Part shown: piece by piece, positions 1-11,014 of the stretch
How the letters are laid out: each line of letters starts with the position of its first letter
How positions within the stretch are numbered: position 1 is the stretch's first letter
DNA from: Augochlora pura
Lineage: Eukaryota; Arthropoda; Insecta; Hymenoptera; Halictidae
Direction: 5' to 3'
DNA length: 64,000 nt
NCBI RefSeq assembly: GCF_028453695.1
Contig: NC_135774.1
Coordinates: forward strand, 26,784,001-26,848,000
Position numbers and translations under genes: made by a program
Notes under the pieces: generated by a model
Database searches by the model: none
What the model saw: only the letters and a program-made list of their open reading frames with translations
What the model was told of the DNA's origin: nothing

Positions 1-2233
1 ACAGTTAATTAAAAATCCTCTCAGCCCTTAAACAAATACAATTACCATATTATTATCACGTCCAGCGAATTCCGAATAAACGAATAAAAAAGAGCTTGAA
101 CATCGTAAACATAAATCCCGCTAGAATATCAATTTCGTCCGACCTTCTCGGGCACGGCCGCGAAAGAACGAGTTCTCTATTAACTTTCGCAAGTGCTTCT
201 TAATTACCAGAAAACCGCGAAGAAAGTTCTGACGAGAAGCTGCCGGTAATTTTTGCCTCCGGGGCAGCTACACCGCCTGGCTGTGGCAAAAGGCCGAGCC
301 TCTTTTGCATCGAAATGAAAATCGAAGTGCGGCGAAGTTTGCCGAATAAATAATTCGGTGTCGATAATTATTCCAGTAGCACGCTGGTGGTGATGAAGGG
401 GAGAGGGGGGATGAAACAGGGTGGGCGAGGCCGGCGTAGAAAGCGCGGATGATCAATGTCGGCCGCGTTTCATAATCCCGCGAAGGGAAGCGATTTATCA
501 AATAGGAAGCGGATGCTTATGAATTATCCACCGAACCTCTTCGCCCACGAGCGCGCTCCTGCCCCCCGCCTCCACCTACTCTCCTCGGCCCCGGTCTTCC
601 TGTGGATTCGACGCGCGTAAGACCCACCCCCGCCGTATTACCGTAAACTGTCCGGATAAACCGAGGCAGCCGAGCATGGTCTTCGAAAGAGAATTTCGTA
701 TTAGCCTCTTTGGAGAGTTCGGTACACAGAGAGGCCGGGGCTTGTACACGGCAACCGACAGCTTCCGCTGAGACTGCAACACGCGTTCTAAGCAAACACA
801 CGCACGGCTGCAGACACGGCTTACACAATGGCAATGCCAAACGGGAAATTCTGGGGGTGTAACGAGGGTGTTTTGGTGCTTGCCTCGCGTTCACCCGTGG
901 CCATCTTTGAACAGACTCGCACGAGTTCTGACAATTACGCAGCGTTTGCTCACGAAAACTCCGCTTGCCCGGAGATTTAACACGCTCGGGCTGAGACGCG
1001 AGCGAGTACGTGTATGTGCACGCGGATTGCATTACGGTAATTAGTCGGCTGATTTATTTAGCTGTATAATTTTCTTCTTAATGGATGCATCTGTTTTAAT
1101 GATCTAAATAGTGCGAAGGAGTTTATAAAGGACTGTAAGTAGTATAGAGACGCATTAGTCGGACGTATACGTTGATTAGTAATTGTTTTTATTTTTAGAA
1201 CGGTATTTTATACTTTTTCACAGTTCGTTTGACGTTAATAAGAATAAAATATTCGATTAGAAAAATGAACAACTGCACAGTAAATTTCTATCAATGCATG
1301 TAGACTAGCTAAGTAGTACAAAGTAATATTTGTCAGACGACAATGAAAACTTGCCTGTAACACATCACAATTCAAATTAATTAACATTCTTTTATTATTA
1401 TTAAAATACCTTATAATTCAATCTCACGTTATCCATTCTTATGTTATTGTATAATTCGCTTCGCAGCATTTCATCCTTAAATAAACCAACCAGAAACGAA
1501 TAATCCTCGCTTAAACTGAACTATTATTTATCCACCGTGGCAATTACCTTTATCATAAATCGATCGCGTAAACGCCCCCGGGAGATAATGCCCGTTAACG
1601 AGCAACACCTGCGAGAGGCTATCGCAACGCTAACTCGCCGAGGCTGCCGATCTCGGCGCCGGCCGATCGTGAGATCGTGTCTCAGTTCCCAAGAACATTA
1701 TCCTCCAGTTATTCGCAATTAGTATCGACAAGTGCGGCGCCCGGGTCCCGGGAATGGCCTAATGGACAACACTTTGCAGAGGCGTTGCGACGTCGATGAG
1801 AAAGTTGAGCGAGTGCAATCTGCGACCGCAAGGCAGGCGATCGGGCTGGCATCGTCGTCGTCGTCGTCCAACCGGTATCAGCTGACCAACGGCCATTCGG
1901 TAAGACTGCTACGGCGAATTTCGATCGGGCCGGCGAACCGAACCGCAGAGCAACTCGGACTTGGACTACCGGGGGCTGCTGGCTGGACCAGCAGCCAGGA
2001 CTCGCCTAACCGTTGGAAACCGCTGTCGGTAACGCGTTGCTCGTAAACAGCCGGTTGTTCTCCGTCGGAGATGGCCCCCGGGCATCCCGGTAGTCGTCGC
2101 TGGACATTAATATCCCATTTGGAGTTCGGAGTTCTGCGGTGGCAGCAAACGAACCGTCGTTGCGGTTCCGCTGATACGTCGACAGAACGCCACTTAGCGC
2201 TGCCTGCATTCGTACGGTAACGTGGTTCTTTAA
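1..2233. other. Gene-free stretch, no supported gene
   Basis: GC-rich segments (about 490-1030 and 1540-2230) flank an AT-rich valley (about 1040-1530). A 171-codon minus-strand frame at 517-1032 is open, but it lies in GC-rich sequence where several frames are open at once. It has a Gly/Arg-rich end and no domain I recognise, so I do not call it a gene. A short (TCG)n run lies at 1852-1868. Nothing else is supported. Confidence 0.7.
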
Positions 2234-2282
2234 CTCTCTCTCTCTCTCTCTCACCCTCTCTCTCTCTCTCTCTCTCTTTCTC
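2234..2282. repeat. (CT)n microsatellite
   Basis: Nearly pure CT dinucleotides with one CAC interruption. It separates a GC-rich block from an AT-rich valley, as many CT runs in this window do. Confidence 0.95.
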
Positions 2283-2555
2283 TGATGTCGTCCGTGGATC
2301 CTCTAACTTCCGAATCTACAAACTGAGTTGCTTTGCTCAGATTCTCGAGTAATACGGTGGCTGTGGCTCTCTGTTTATTCTAGTTGGTATATTCTGGATG
2401 AAAATTGCAGTGTTCTGTATGGGCAACACGCTTTTTAATTTATTGAGAGCTATTTGTGAATATTGTAAATGTTTGAAATGGTTATGATTATTTGTGATAA
2501 TTTACCGTTGGATGAGAACTTTTCGCGATGCTCTACAGTGTTCGACTAGAATTTA

Positions 2556-2795
2556 TTATGACCACTTATGACCTCCATGACCCTTATGACCGCTGTGACC
2601 ATTTTTGACAGCCAGGGTCATTTATGACCACATATGACTACTTCTATGAGAATATATTACCCTCTACAACCGTCTATGACAGTTTATGACCATTCATGAT
2701 CACCTAGGATCCTCTATGACCATCTATGATCTCTTATGACCATCTATAACCACCTGTGATCGTCTATAACTCTCCATGATCATGATCATAGACAC
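2556..2795. repeat. Degenerate ~10-bp TATGACC array
   Basis: Words such as TATGACC, ATGACC, TGTGACC and TATGATC recur about every 9-11 bases for roughly 240 bases (for example TTATGACC, CCATGACC, CTGTGACC). No two adjacent units are identical, so the array is old or was never homogenised. A second array with the same unit lies at about 4700-5225. It is non-coding; the spacing is close to one DNA helical turn. Confidence 0.8.
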
Positions 2796-3650
2796 ACTTT
2801 GTATTTCCCTTGCGAAAGAAATTTCTCTACGACCCCCTACGATCAGAATGCTAGAAAGGAATCTACATCTACCAAATACAGTGAGCAATGAAGCAATCGA
2901 CGCGTTCGCAGCTGAAGAGCATGAAGCTTGCTAATCCTTTACAAGTGCGACCGATCCAGGACACCGGCACGTCGTAAGACCACTCGTGGCTGAGGTTTTC
3001 CAGTCGGGCTCCGCGACTCGTCTCCGAATTTCAAATGTCCCGCTCTCCAGAGTCCAATCCACGGCGAGTCCGGAGGGGTGGGAGAGGGGGGCGTACGAAT
3101 CGAAAGTAAATTAGAGCCGGCTGACGGGCAGCAATTCAATTAGGCCCACTCGCGGAGCGAAGCTGAGCGGAGCGGAGCAGAGCGCACCGGCTCGAGTTTC
3201 GCCTCGTCGAGGCTGCAAATTAACGAGACACGTTGATCTACGGCCTCTCGCTATCCATAATTCCGGCAAACAGCGGATCTCCCACGGTCGGGCCTCTTCG
3301 TTCCGGCTACTCGTTTCGCCGCGCCACTCTTGTTAGCCCCGACTACTTACCGTGTCTCGAGGCTTCGACATCGAGCCCCGGTAAGTGTTCGGTCGGATAA
3401 GAGGCTCCCGGAGTCGAACCTCCCGCGGCGGATTTCTTCGATGGGGAATACGGAAATCTCAGACGATGAATCGGTGAAATGTGTAATATGTAGTAGCGAG
3501 TTTGTTAATTTCATAAGAATAATTTTTATTGTGTCAATGGATGGACCCGTTGGATGAAGGTATCGCGAGTAAGATATAATGACATGTGATAAAATATAAC
3601 AAGAATAATAATTACGGAAATATCAATGATATTAAATTAAATTAAGTTAA

Positions 3651-3749
3651 CCCTTTGCATTTTGTTGCATTTAACCCTTGTATGTCCAAAGAAATAGATG
3701 TTGGGAGCTGCTGGCAACGATATTGAAAGAAAATTCGAAGTGCAAAGGG
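3651..3749. mobile_element. piggyBac-like MITE, short deletion form
   Basis: The 99-bp element is flanked on both sides by TTAA (3647-3650 and 3750-3753), the target-site duplication typical of piggyBac-type transposons. It begins CCCTTTGCATTT and ends AAGTGCAAAGGG, giving an imperfect terminal inverted repeat that starts CCCTTTGCA. Its right half (GGGAGCTGCTGG, then an AACGA...ATTGAAA...ATTCG tract) matches the right half of the 223-bp element at 29835-30057, so this is probably an internally deleted copy. It has no coding capacity and would depend on a transposase encoded elsewhere. Confidence 0.8.
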
Positions 3750-4102
3750 TTAAGAATGGTTGCGTATAATAGCGATGAAGAGAATCGTGTTAGGGATTGA
3801 TATTGTTAAGCGGTTTAAACAGTAATAATTATGATATAGTGTACGACGTGGCTCTGCCAGGAAAGAGAGTATAATATTTAAAGTTACCGGCGGATGCGTA
3901 AAAGTTAAATATTTTTAAAGGGATTTCGCGGTAGGCTGTAATTGGACAAATATCCAGGGTCTACTTGAATCGCATCGATTACCTCGTTAGGCTCGATATA
4001 AACACCTGTTGACCGAAATAAATCCTCGACAGATGGAAATGTAGGTCAAAGCGAAACCCAGTCATCGTCGCAATTTCGTTCAGATTCCGATGGAGTCGTC
4101 CG

Positions 4103-4103
<1 letters not shown>

Positions 4104-4140
<37 letters not shown>
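4104..4140. repeat. (CT)n microsatellite
   Basis: CT dinucleotide run ending in TTTCTC. Minus-strand frames over it are runs of Arg-Glu, a sign of repeat translation and not of a gene. Confidence 0.95.
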
Positions 4141-4141
<1 letters not shown>

Positions 4142-4699
4142 AGCGACGAACACCATAATCACCTCGCGCAGCTGGATCCCCGAATTCCGGCCAGCTCGGA
4201 AATGACGGAACCGCGGCGACATGAAAACCCCGAAGCTGCACGCTCGGACGATCCGCCGCGGCAAAAAAAAACCGCGCGGCTCGGTTTTTTAGTCTCGCGG
4301 ATCGGGGGAATTTTTGCGCGACTCGCGGACCGGCCGCGCCGCGCGAGAAATCCCTAAATGGAAAATATCGTGATCCGGTGAACGAGAGTCGTTCTTGACG
4401 AACGAGCTCCAATTAATTGTTCGAGCATTCGGCCGCTGTGCGCCACGGTTCCAAACAATTTGATAGTTATTAACCTTTTCTGTAACCCAATTTTCGTAAA
4501 TCTGAACGAAACCGGGACGGTGCGCGCGAGATTTTTGAGAGGCTTTGATAGGTTTTTGGATTCGGCTATTAATCCTGTAAATAGTGATTTTCTGTGAGTA
4601 TTTGCGAAAATTGTAATACCATTTAAGATTATCCATTGTTACTTGTGAACATCTTATAATTTTTTGCGACCGTCGATTAACATCCATGATTGTTTTATA

Positions 4700-5225
4700 A
4701 TTTTCTGTGATGATACATTGTTATCCATGATCACTTTATGATTCTTTGTGATCATAGATTATTAGCTACGATCATCTTACAAACCGTGACTACCTATGAT
4801 CTCCTTAAACCCTGTCTGAGACCTGAAAACAATTTATGATATTAACTATACTATGACCGTTTATAATCATCATATGGTCGATGTTAATTACTTATAATCG
4901 GACATGATCATAATTGCTTATGACAATCTATAATATATACTTTGACAATCTATAATCTATATCCCTACCTATAATCTCCTATGACCAGGTATGACCAGGT
5001 AAACCTGACTATGATATACATACATATCTCTACCTATAATCTCCTATGACCAGATATGACCACATAAACCTGACTATGACCATCCTTGTCCAATTCCAGA
5101 TGACCCAATCACATGAATCCAATCACCCTCAGTAACCATCCATAGCCACCCCTGACAGCACATCCTCATTTAAAACCGCTCCGCGATAACCTATGCTCAT
5201 CTTACGACCATCCGTGACCACCCAT
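4700..5225. repeat. Second degenerate TATGACC/TATGATC array
   Basis: Over about 500 bases, TATGACC, TATGATC, TATAATC and CGTGACC recur roughly every 10-11 bases. A longer unit, CTATAATCTCCTATGACC, appears near 4970 and again near 5035, each followed by a CCTGACTATGA stretch, so a higher-order duplication of about 65 bp sits within the array. It uses the same unit as 2556-2795. No gene is visible. Confidence 0.75.
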
Positions 5226-5886
5226 CTCCACGCGCGATAATTTATAACCACTTAGCCCGAATCTCTGTAAAGCATTGATTTCTCCGAGCCAGCAAACCAC
5301 TCCAATCGCGCTCGGACACCGAATCCGCATCACCGGCGGAATTTTCGCCGGTAAACGAGCGGCGCGCGGTGAGTTATGGCGCTCGCGAACGATATCGAAC
5401 GTAACAGCGGCCTAATTTTTCGGCGGTCCGGCCCTTCGCGCCCGTATCCTACCGAGTTACCGTACGCGATAACGTTAAAACAATTCCCGGCAGAGCGATA
5501 AAGCGTGCGCGAGCGCCGGCACTCACGCCGGCTTCAGAGCCGCATAGCAGCAGCAGCGGCAGCAGCATCGTTACCCTCGGCCCGTTCGTAACAGACGGAC
5601 GATTTAATATTCGCTCGCCGCACGGCCATGAATACATCCGTGCATCGCGCGCGATTTTACGACGGGAATAACCGTGATAACGGGGCGGAAAACCGTGGGC
5701 CGTGAGGGGATGCCTGAACGGAGAGGGACATGGAAGATGTAGTGCCGCAACGCGGGGGAGGGTGAAAAGTGGCGGTTTAGGTGTACGTCACGGATCAGAT
5801 TGGCGGCCGCGAAAAGTGCGCGCCGGGTGCCTGCGGATCCGCCGGGGCAAATATTTACAGGGATCAAGCGGGGTAATGACCGCAGG
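5226..5886. other. GC-rich stretch without a supported gene
   Basis: CpG-rich sequence in which frames on both strands stay open together, with no domain recognised. A short GCAGCAGCAGCGGCAGCAGC run lies near 5548. I see no promoter, tRNA or mobile element. Confidence 0.6.
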
Positions 5887-5909
5887 TGCTCGCTTGCCTG
5901 CCCGCTTGC

Positions 5910-5944
<35 letters not shown>

Positions 5945-6008
5945 GATCTCTCTCTTTGCCTGCCTGCTACCTGCTAGCTTGTCTGCTTGCTCGTCTGCTT
6001 GCTTGCCG
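5887..6008. repeat. Compound repeat: TGCC/TGCT words around (CT)n
   Basis: A (CT)n core (about 5912-5954) is flanked on both sides by imperfect tetranucleotide words (GCTTGCCTGCC before; TGCCTGCCTGC and GCTTGCTCGTCTGCTTGC after). Such compound structure suggests replication slippage. Frames across it read as Leu/Ser/Ala repeats and are not genes. Confidence 0.85.
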
Positions 6009-6767
6009 CGAATTTTCGGCGATGAGTGCACCGCTTGCTCAGCTAGGGTTCGGCTCCACGATTACTGCGAGATACTACGAGGTTAGTTCGTTTTCCACGG
6101 ACGTGTATCGCGTCGTTATTTCGCTGTTGCTTCCTTCCCTCGTTTTTCGCCTCGTTGAATTTCTTAGGCCCCGTTGAAACTTTGATCGGCGAGGAATCGT
6201 GTCGGTATTTTCGTCGATTGATTGGTCGACGGTCTTTATTACTGCTATCTTCGCTACCAGATTCACGAGTTTTATTTTATTTATAGAATCCGGTTGAATA
6301 AATTTGATACTATTAGTATACGTTCTACTAATAATGGCGAGAGTTCTTTATGCAAAGTAAAATTAATGATCACGAAAAACCAGAGCTGATGAAAGTATAT
6401 TTCTTCTTTCTACTTCTTGTATCTTTCTAAACACGAATATTATTAATTTCTTCTAAATTGTAAATACTTAAAAAATAAGTACTTAAAAATAATAATAAAT
6501 ACTTAAAATCTGTTGTCTAAATACATTCTTGTCATCCAACCAGTTCCAGAGCTCGTTAACTCCATCGTTAAGCAAATTTACGAATCGGTACTCTACTCGG
6601 AAAACACGTAAGAGAAATTAATGATAACATTCCCGACGCTTTACATGACAGTCCATCGAGCACCGAAAATTGATGGCTGAAATTTCCGCGACGCGAGAAG
6701 ATTAATAGTAAAACCGCAGCGATTTTCATCGCGCGAGCGCGAGCGCATTACCGGATCAAACGCGATT

Positions 6768-6828
6768 CACCTAGTGTTGAGGACTCGTCAGATGGATGAT
6801 CGAGATCCTCTGAATATTGCACTAGGTG
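6768..6828. repeat. Bulged inverted repeat
   Basis: CACCTAGTG (6768-6776) is matched exactly by its reverse complement CACTAGGTG (6820-6828). Inside the stem, TTGAGGA can pair with TCCTCTGAA after a bulge of about 6 nt. It could be the edge of a mobile element or a structured RNA; the intervening stem is too imperfect to favour either. Confidence 0.5.
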
Positions 6829-7560
6829 CCGACTAGTTCGAAAGACCACCCACTGATGTGGGACTAAATGATTGACTTGTAACTCGGTTTGAAATGCTAA
6901 CTTTATTTGTAACGCGCAACCTAACCTTTACGCGTATCTCTCTATGTCTTCTGTACTGTATTGTTTGAATCTCTAATGTGTTCTGTACTGTCTAAAGCTC
7001 AGATGTACTCTGACTTCCTCGAATTCTCTACCTCAACCCTCTTTTTGGGCCTCAAGCGCCTCTCCATGGCACGACCTTCGTCATCCTGAAATCTATTTCA
7101 TTTTATGTGCCACATGCCGGCTGCAGACTGGTCCGCTAAAGAAACTGCAATAGCCCTAAACGAATTGCTGAGAAACTAACAGATGGTCGGCCATACCATA
7201 AAGTCATTTCTAAACCTCTTGCCTTAAAACCTAGATCGAAAGCATCTCCTCGACCATCGCCGCTGTAGAATCGCGCGAGGTATACGATAACTGACCCCTT
7301 GGCCTTTTCTCGCGCTGACTAGTCACCTGTCATCGATGTTCTACACCTCAGAAGCACCGCCACAATCAGAGCCGCCGCTGCTATTCCTATAAATCGCACA
7401 AGCACCGAGAGCGAATCGACTTTTCACGCGCGCGTATGTGTGCGCGACGAGGCGTCAGAATTATAGTGTCGAAGGTAGAATAACCGGGAGAGGCTCCTTT
7501 CGATATCCATGAGACATGTGTCATCCACGTTTTACCACTTCGAAGTCCAACAAGAAATCT
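6829..7560. other. Unassigned mid-GC block, possible decayed transposon
   Basis: About 730 bases differ in texture from their surroundings: no TAATTA words, a more even base mix, several ACTAGT words, and TCTGTACTGT at 6950 echoed at 6985. It follows the inverted repeat at 6768-6828. No transposase or reverse transcriptase frame is visible. A solo LTR or degenerate transposon is possible but unproven. Confidence 0.25.
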
Positions 7561-7959
7561 AGTTTCACGGAGGACGCAGCCAATGAAATGCGATTTTATA
7601 ATAAGAGAGACGGCAAGCGCAGGCGAGTTGGCGAGGTGTAACCGGGAATCTGGGAATCAGGGTTGACGCTTCGAGCATCCGCCCCCACCGCCCTTAACTT
7701 TCGTGCAGACTTTCTGCCATCGACTCGGTTGTAAAAATATATTTTTGGAAATTGGATTATATTTGTGGAAAAAATGCGATCTCAGTCGTAATTACCATTT
7801 TCATTCAACGTGGCGCTCGAATATCGGTAATATCACTTTACTTTCTAAAATATAAAAGTTTATAATCATAAATTATTTTTCTTTAAATATTATAGTCAAC
7901 TGTTTGTTGATTAACAGAAGTACCTTACGTAAAGTATGAAATAAAAGTATATATATGGT

Positions 7960-8038
7960 ATGGTCGTATATATACGCTCTTCGTACATGAATGATCATTC
8001 TTCGAGGGCGTATATATACGCTCGTCGGAGCCAAAGGG
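7960..8038. mobile_element. Right half of a piggyBac-like TTAA element
   Basis: The sequence ends GGAGCCAAAGGG followed by TTAA (8039-8042). Read on the minus strand this is TTAA + CCCTTTGGCTCC, a terminal repeat of the same class as the one at 63542. CGTATATATACGCTC occurs twice (about 7968 and 8009), flanking the palindrome GAATGATCATTC near 7987. No convincing left end was found, so the boundary at 7960 is only the start of recognisable repeat structure. Confidence 0.5.
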
Positions 8039-8471
8039 TTAAGCAACAAGCAGAGTCTGGTTCGTCGCACGATCTGCTCGAATTTCCAGCGGTGCGGGTG
8101 GTTTTACGGTGTTCCTTCCGCGGACAGCTCGCCCCGGGAAACTCGATTGAAGCGAAACGATGGCTGGCGGCGGTGTGAGGCGGGGGGTAAGAAGAAGAAG
8201 GCCGGCGGAGAGGATGGGCGACGCCGAGGGGTGTCTGTTAACGGGGCTGCGAGCGAAGGACGAAGCTCGCAGGCTGGTACGCGAGGCTCGAGTGTCTGCG
8301 GTATTTTAATATCTGACATTCCTGAAACGACCGATCATCCTACTCTCCTGCAGACTAGTACCCCGACCGAGAGCCAGCCGGAGGTCCCTGGCTATGGCCC
8401 AGCTAGCTATGCCGTTCGCATCAGCGATAGTGTTAGCCAACGCTAGGTATCACTGTAATCAATGTTACTAT

Positions 8472-8549
8472 TAGCTTGGTAACTATGAAACGGGCGTTTT
8501 TGATTAGCCTGTGTACAGCTGCGGCGCCCGTTTCATAGTTTCCAACCTA
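8472..8549 (+). ncRNA. microRNA-like hairpin (candidate)
   Basis: Arms 8472-8496 and 8525-8549 pair at 23 of 25 positions. The core AACTATGAAACGGGCG (8481-8496) is perfectly complementary to CGCCCGTTTCATAGTT (8525-8540), with two mismatches further down (8480/8541 and 8475/8546). The 28-nt loop can itself form a TAGC/GCTG mini-stem. Size and geometry fit an animal microRNA precursor. I do not recognise either arm as a known insect microRNA, and a short palindromic MITE is the main alternative. The reverse strand would fold equally well, so strand is arbitrary. Confidence 0.45.
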
Positions 8550-8593
8550 GGGAGACAAGCATTATGAAAGAGGCATTATGAAGCTACATTTAA

Positions 8594-8792
8594 CCCTTTG
8601 CACTCGAGTGGCGCCTCTGAAGCGCCAATGATAATTGTTATATAATTAACAAAATAATGTTGACACTGTTAAAGACTCAGAGTCAGACTCGTGATAAAGA
8701 TTCCACGGAAGATCTATTAAATATAAATATTTCGTTTTAGAGAAAATGAATAATATTATGTCACGGTGGACAGAGCACTCGTACTGAAAGGG
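8594..8792. mobile_element. piggyBac-like MITE, 199 bp
   Basis: Flanked by TTAA at 8590-8593 and 8793-8796. The left end is CCCTTTGCACTCGAGTGGCG. The right end, read inward, is CCCTTTCAGTACGAGTGCTC. The ends agree on CCCTTT and a CGAGTG block, so this is a diverged but complete non-autonomous element. The interior is AT-rich and has no coding capacity. Confidence 0.75.
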
Positions 8793-8796
8793 TTAA

Positions 8797-9930
8797 CAAT
8801 CCCTCCAAACACCTTGTATTTTTTTTTCTTTGCATAAAAGGCCAATTTAAATTCCTTTTCCTACATATTCTATTGTTCAATTCTTTCTTCTCTGCGATCC
8901 TACACTTCTCACCTAAATATCAACAATTATCCAAGTCAAATACTCGCGCCTCGTTATCTTCCAAATCGCTGTCACCCTGTCGATTGTTCAAGAACTCGAA
9001 GGGCCAGACCTCGCTCCGCACCCTTTTAACCTAACCGGACAACGTCGGTTCGTTCCGACGCCGACATTTCGGTTGCTTCGTTTCACTCGGCATAGAGAGG
9101 ATGATTCTGACCTTTGTTTAGCCCTTGCGAACACAGCTTGGTTGCAGCAGTGTGGGTGTAGACTCGTGCGCCGGGTATGTACGGCCGGGTCGGGTCGATT
9201 CGAGAGTATAACGAGATCTCGACGGGTTCCTAAGGTCAACGGTGTGTGTGCGGTTTATGGCTGGGTTGCTTTTAGGGAATGGCCGGTGGATTTTGGGAAA
9301 GGTATTTCTTGGGTAGATACGCTGTTGTTTAAGGTACAGTTGGCTGGGTTAAGCACAGTGGTCGGGAGACTTCGGTGGCTTTGCGAAGATGCTGCGCTGG
9401 TTAGCATCGGTCTCGATGCAACATTGTCTTATATGTGTCTGATGATTGTCTTGCTGGCATTTCTTTGAACACTTTGTGGTTTATTTGATTGTATTTTTTT
9501 GTGAAATTTCTCTCATTTCAATGGATAGGGGATACCCACGCGGATTTTGTTGCTCCGGGTTAGGGCAACTGTATGCAGTGCACTCGGCAACGTGGGTTCG
9601 CGCTGCGTTGATTTATCAGTTAGCGTAATTGCGACCGGTCTGAGCCGTCGCGCAGCGTTCCCCTTATTTCGCTCGGGGTGTTCGCGCCGCCCGGCGCGGT
9701 ATTTTAGAACGCGCGGAGCCCTCATAATGGGTTCCAGGACGCGCGCGGACCCGTTCACCTGCGGTTCCCTGAAAAAGTAGATCATTATTCTCGAGTGTGA
9801 GCCGCTTTCGAGAACGGCTCGCCCATTGATCAATGTGTCCTCCTCGGTCTACGCCCGCTTCCCGATCTCATTTGTCTTTGCGACCCGCGGAAACTTCTCT
9901 ACCGCGGCTTTGTCGGTTTACATTCATCCT
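8797..9930. other. Gene-free stretch, no supported gene
   Basis: An AT-rich segment to about 8980 leads into GC-rich sequence. Several frames of 60-130 codons are open on both strands between 8990 and 9830, with no domain, signal peptide or consistent splice structure that I can identify. No RNA gene recognised. Confidence 0.6.
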
Positions 9931-9999
9931 CGTCCCTCTCTCACTCTCTCACTCTCTCACTCTCTCACTCTCTCACTCTCTCACTCTCTCTCTCTCTCT
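9931..9999. repeat. (TCTCTCAC)n microsatellite
   Basis: An 8-bp unit, CTCTCTCA, repeats about seven times and then decays into pure CT. The longer unit presumably arose from a CT run with a periodic T-to-A change. Confidence 0.95.
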
Positions 10000-10750
10000 G
10001 TGGCGTAGCATGGCTGTTGACATTTCCCGATGTGTGTCGTCGCCGTTGACACGCGGCCGTTCGAAATCGATGCCGGTCGCGGGAATTAAAATTCTCCGAA
10101 CTCGAACCACGCTGCTGTATCTCGCTCTCTTCAAGCTCCGAGTGTTCCGATTCGACGATGTTTTGTTGAAGCGCAGAGCATTATTTCCTTGACAACATTA
10201 TACAATAACTTGGTATTAGGAAAAAGAAGATAATACCGTGCAGATATCCTGTTCTTAGAACTAACACTTATCTACGTCTCTATCTCCCAAAAATAGGTCC
10301 TTCTCAGGTAGACTATATCTTCCTGGTCCTGGGAACGTCTTGGTAGAATCACTTGTCCTCGAACACGATCGCGGAGTATCGGCCAGGCACCTCTGCACAG
10401 TTCCCAGAGGCAAACACGAGGAACATGTTCTCGGTACCGACGCTAATCTCCTCTAGATAGGTTCGCCGTCCAGCGGCAGCAACGCGTGACGTCGCGGTAG
10501 AAGGAGAGGCGCGAGAGGGCGGTTGCCAGGACCAGGCTGATTGGAATTCGATCGCCCGGGTCAAACGGCTATGTTCGATTGGAATGCGTGTACGATTCCG
10601 TTCTGATGATCCGTTGCATCCGCCCGTTCCTACCGTTCGGCGTCGTTTTACGTTTTTACCTCCTCCCCGTCGTCGGTCGGATTCCGTTTGCTTCAGTTTC
10701 AACCCCCGTGACCTCGATCGGCCTCCAGTCCACTTATCCTTTGACCTCTC

Positions 10751-10950
10751 TCCCCCCCCCTCTCTCTCTCTCTCTCTCTCCACCTAGTCCAGGGCTCCCT
10801 TTAGTATCGCGCTGCCGGCACTTTTGCTCGCCGGATTAAACGGTGTCCGCCTCCCTTTCAAATGAGCAGACGCTTCTCTCCTCTCCTCTCATCTCCTTGC
10901 TTCTCTCCTCTCATCGACTCACCTTGCTTCTCTTCTCTCCTCTCCATGCT
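10751..10950. repeat. CT-rich low-complexity tract
   Basis: A C9 run and pure (CT)n (about 10751-10782) are followed, after a unique patch, by imperfect TCTCCTCTC words at 10873-10950 (CTTCTCTCCTCTC occurs repeatedly). Open frames here read as Ser/Leu/Pro runs. Confidence 0.8.
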
Positions 10951-10980
10951 CTCCTAGCCGTGTCCGCTCTCCTCGCCGAA

Positions 10981-11014
10981 NGCCATCCGAACCGGATGAA
11001 CGCTCACGGNACGN
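10981..11014. other. Ambiguous bases (N) in assembly
   Basis: Single unresolved bases occur at 10981, 11010 and 11014, just after the CT-rich tract. They are the only Ns in the window and probably reflect difficult read alignment next to the repeat. Confidence 0.95.

Noticed and set aside
3405..3480. Possible tRNA on the minus strand (GGTTCGACTCC)
   Set aside because: The T-stem does not pair (GGAGG against CCGGG) and no A box or acceptor stem is present.
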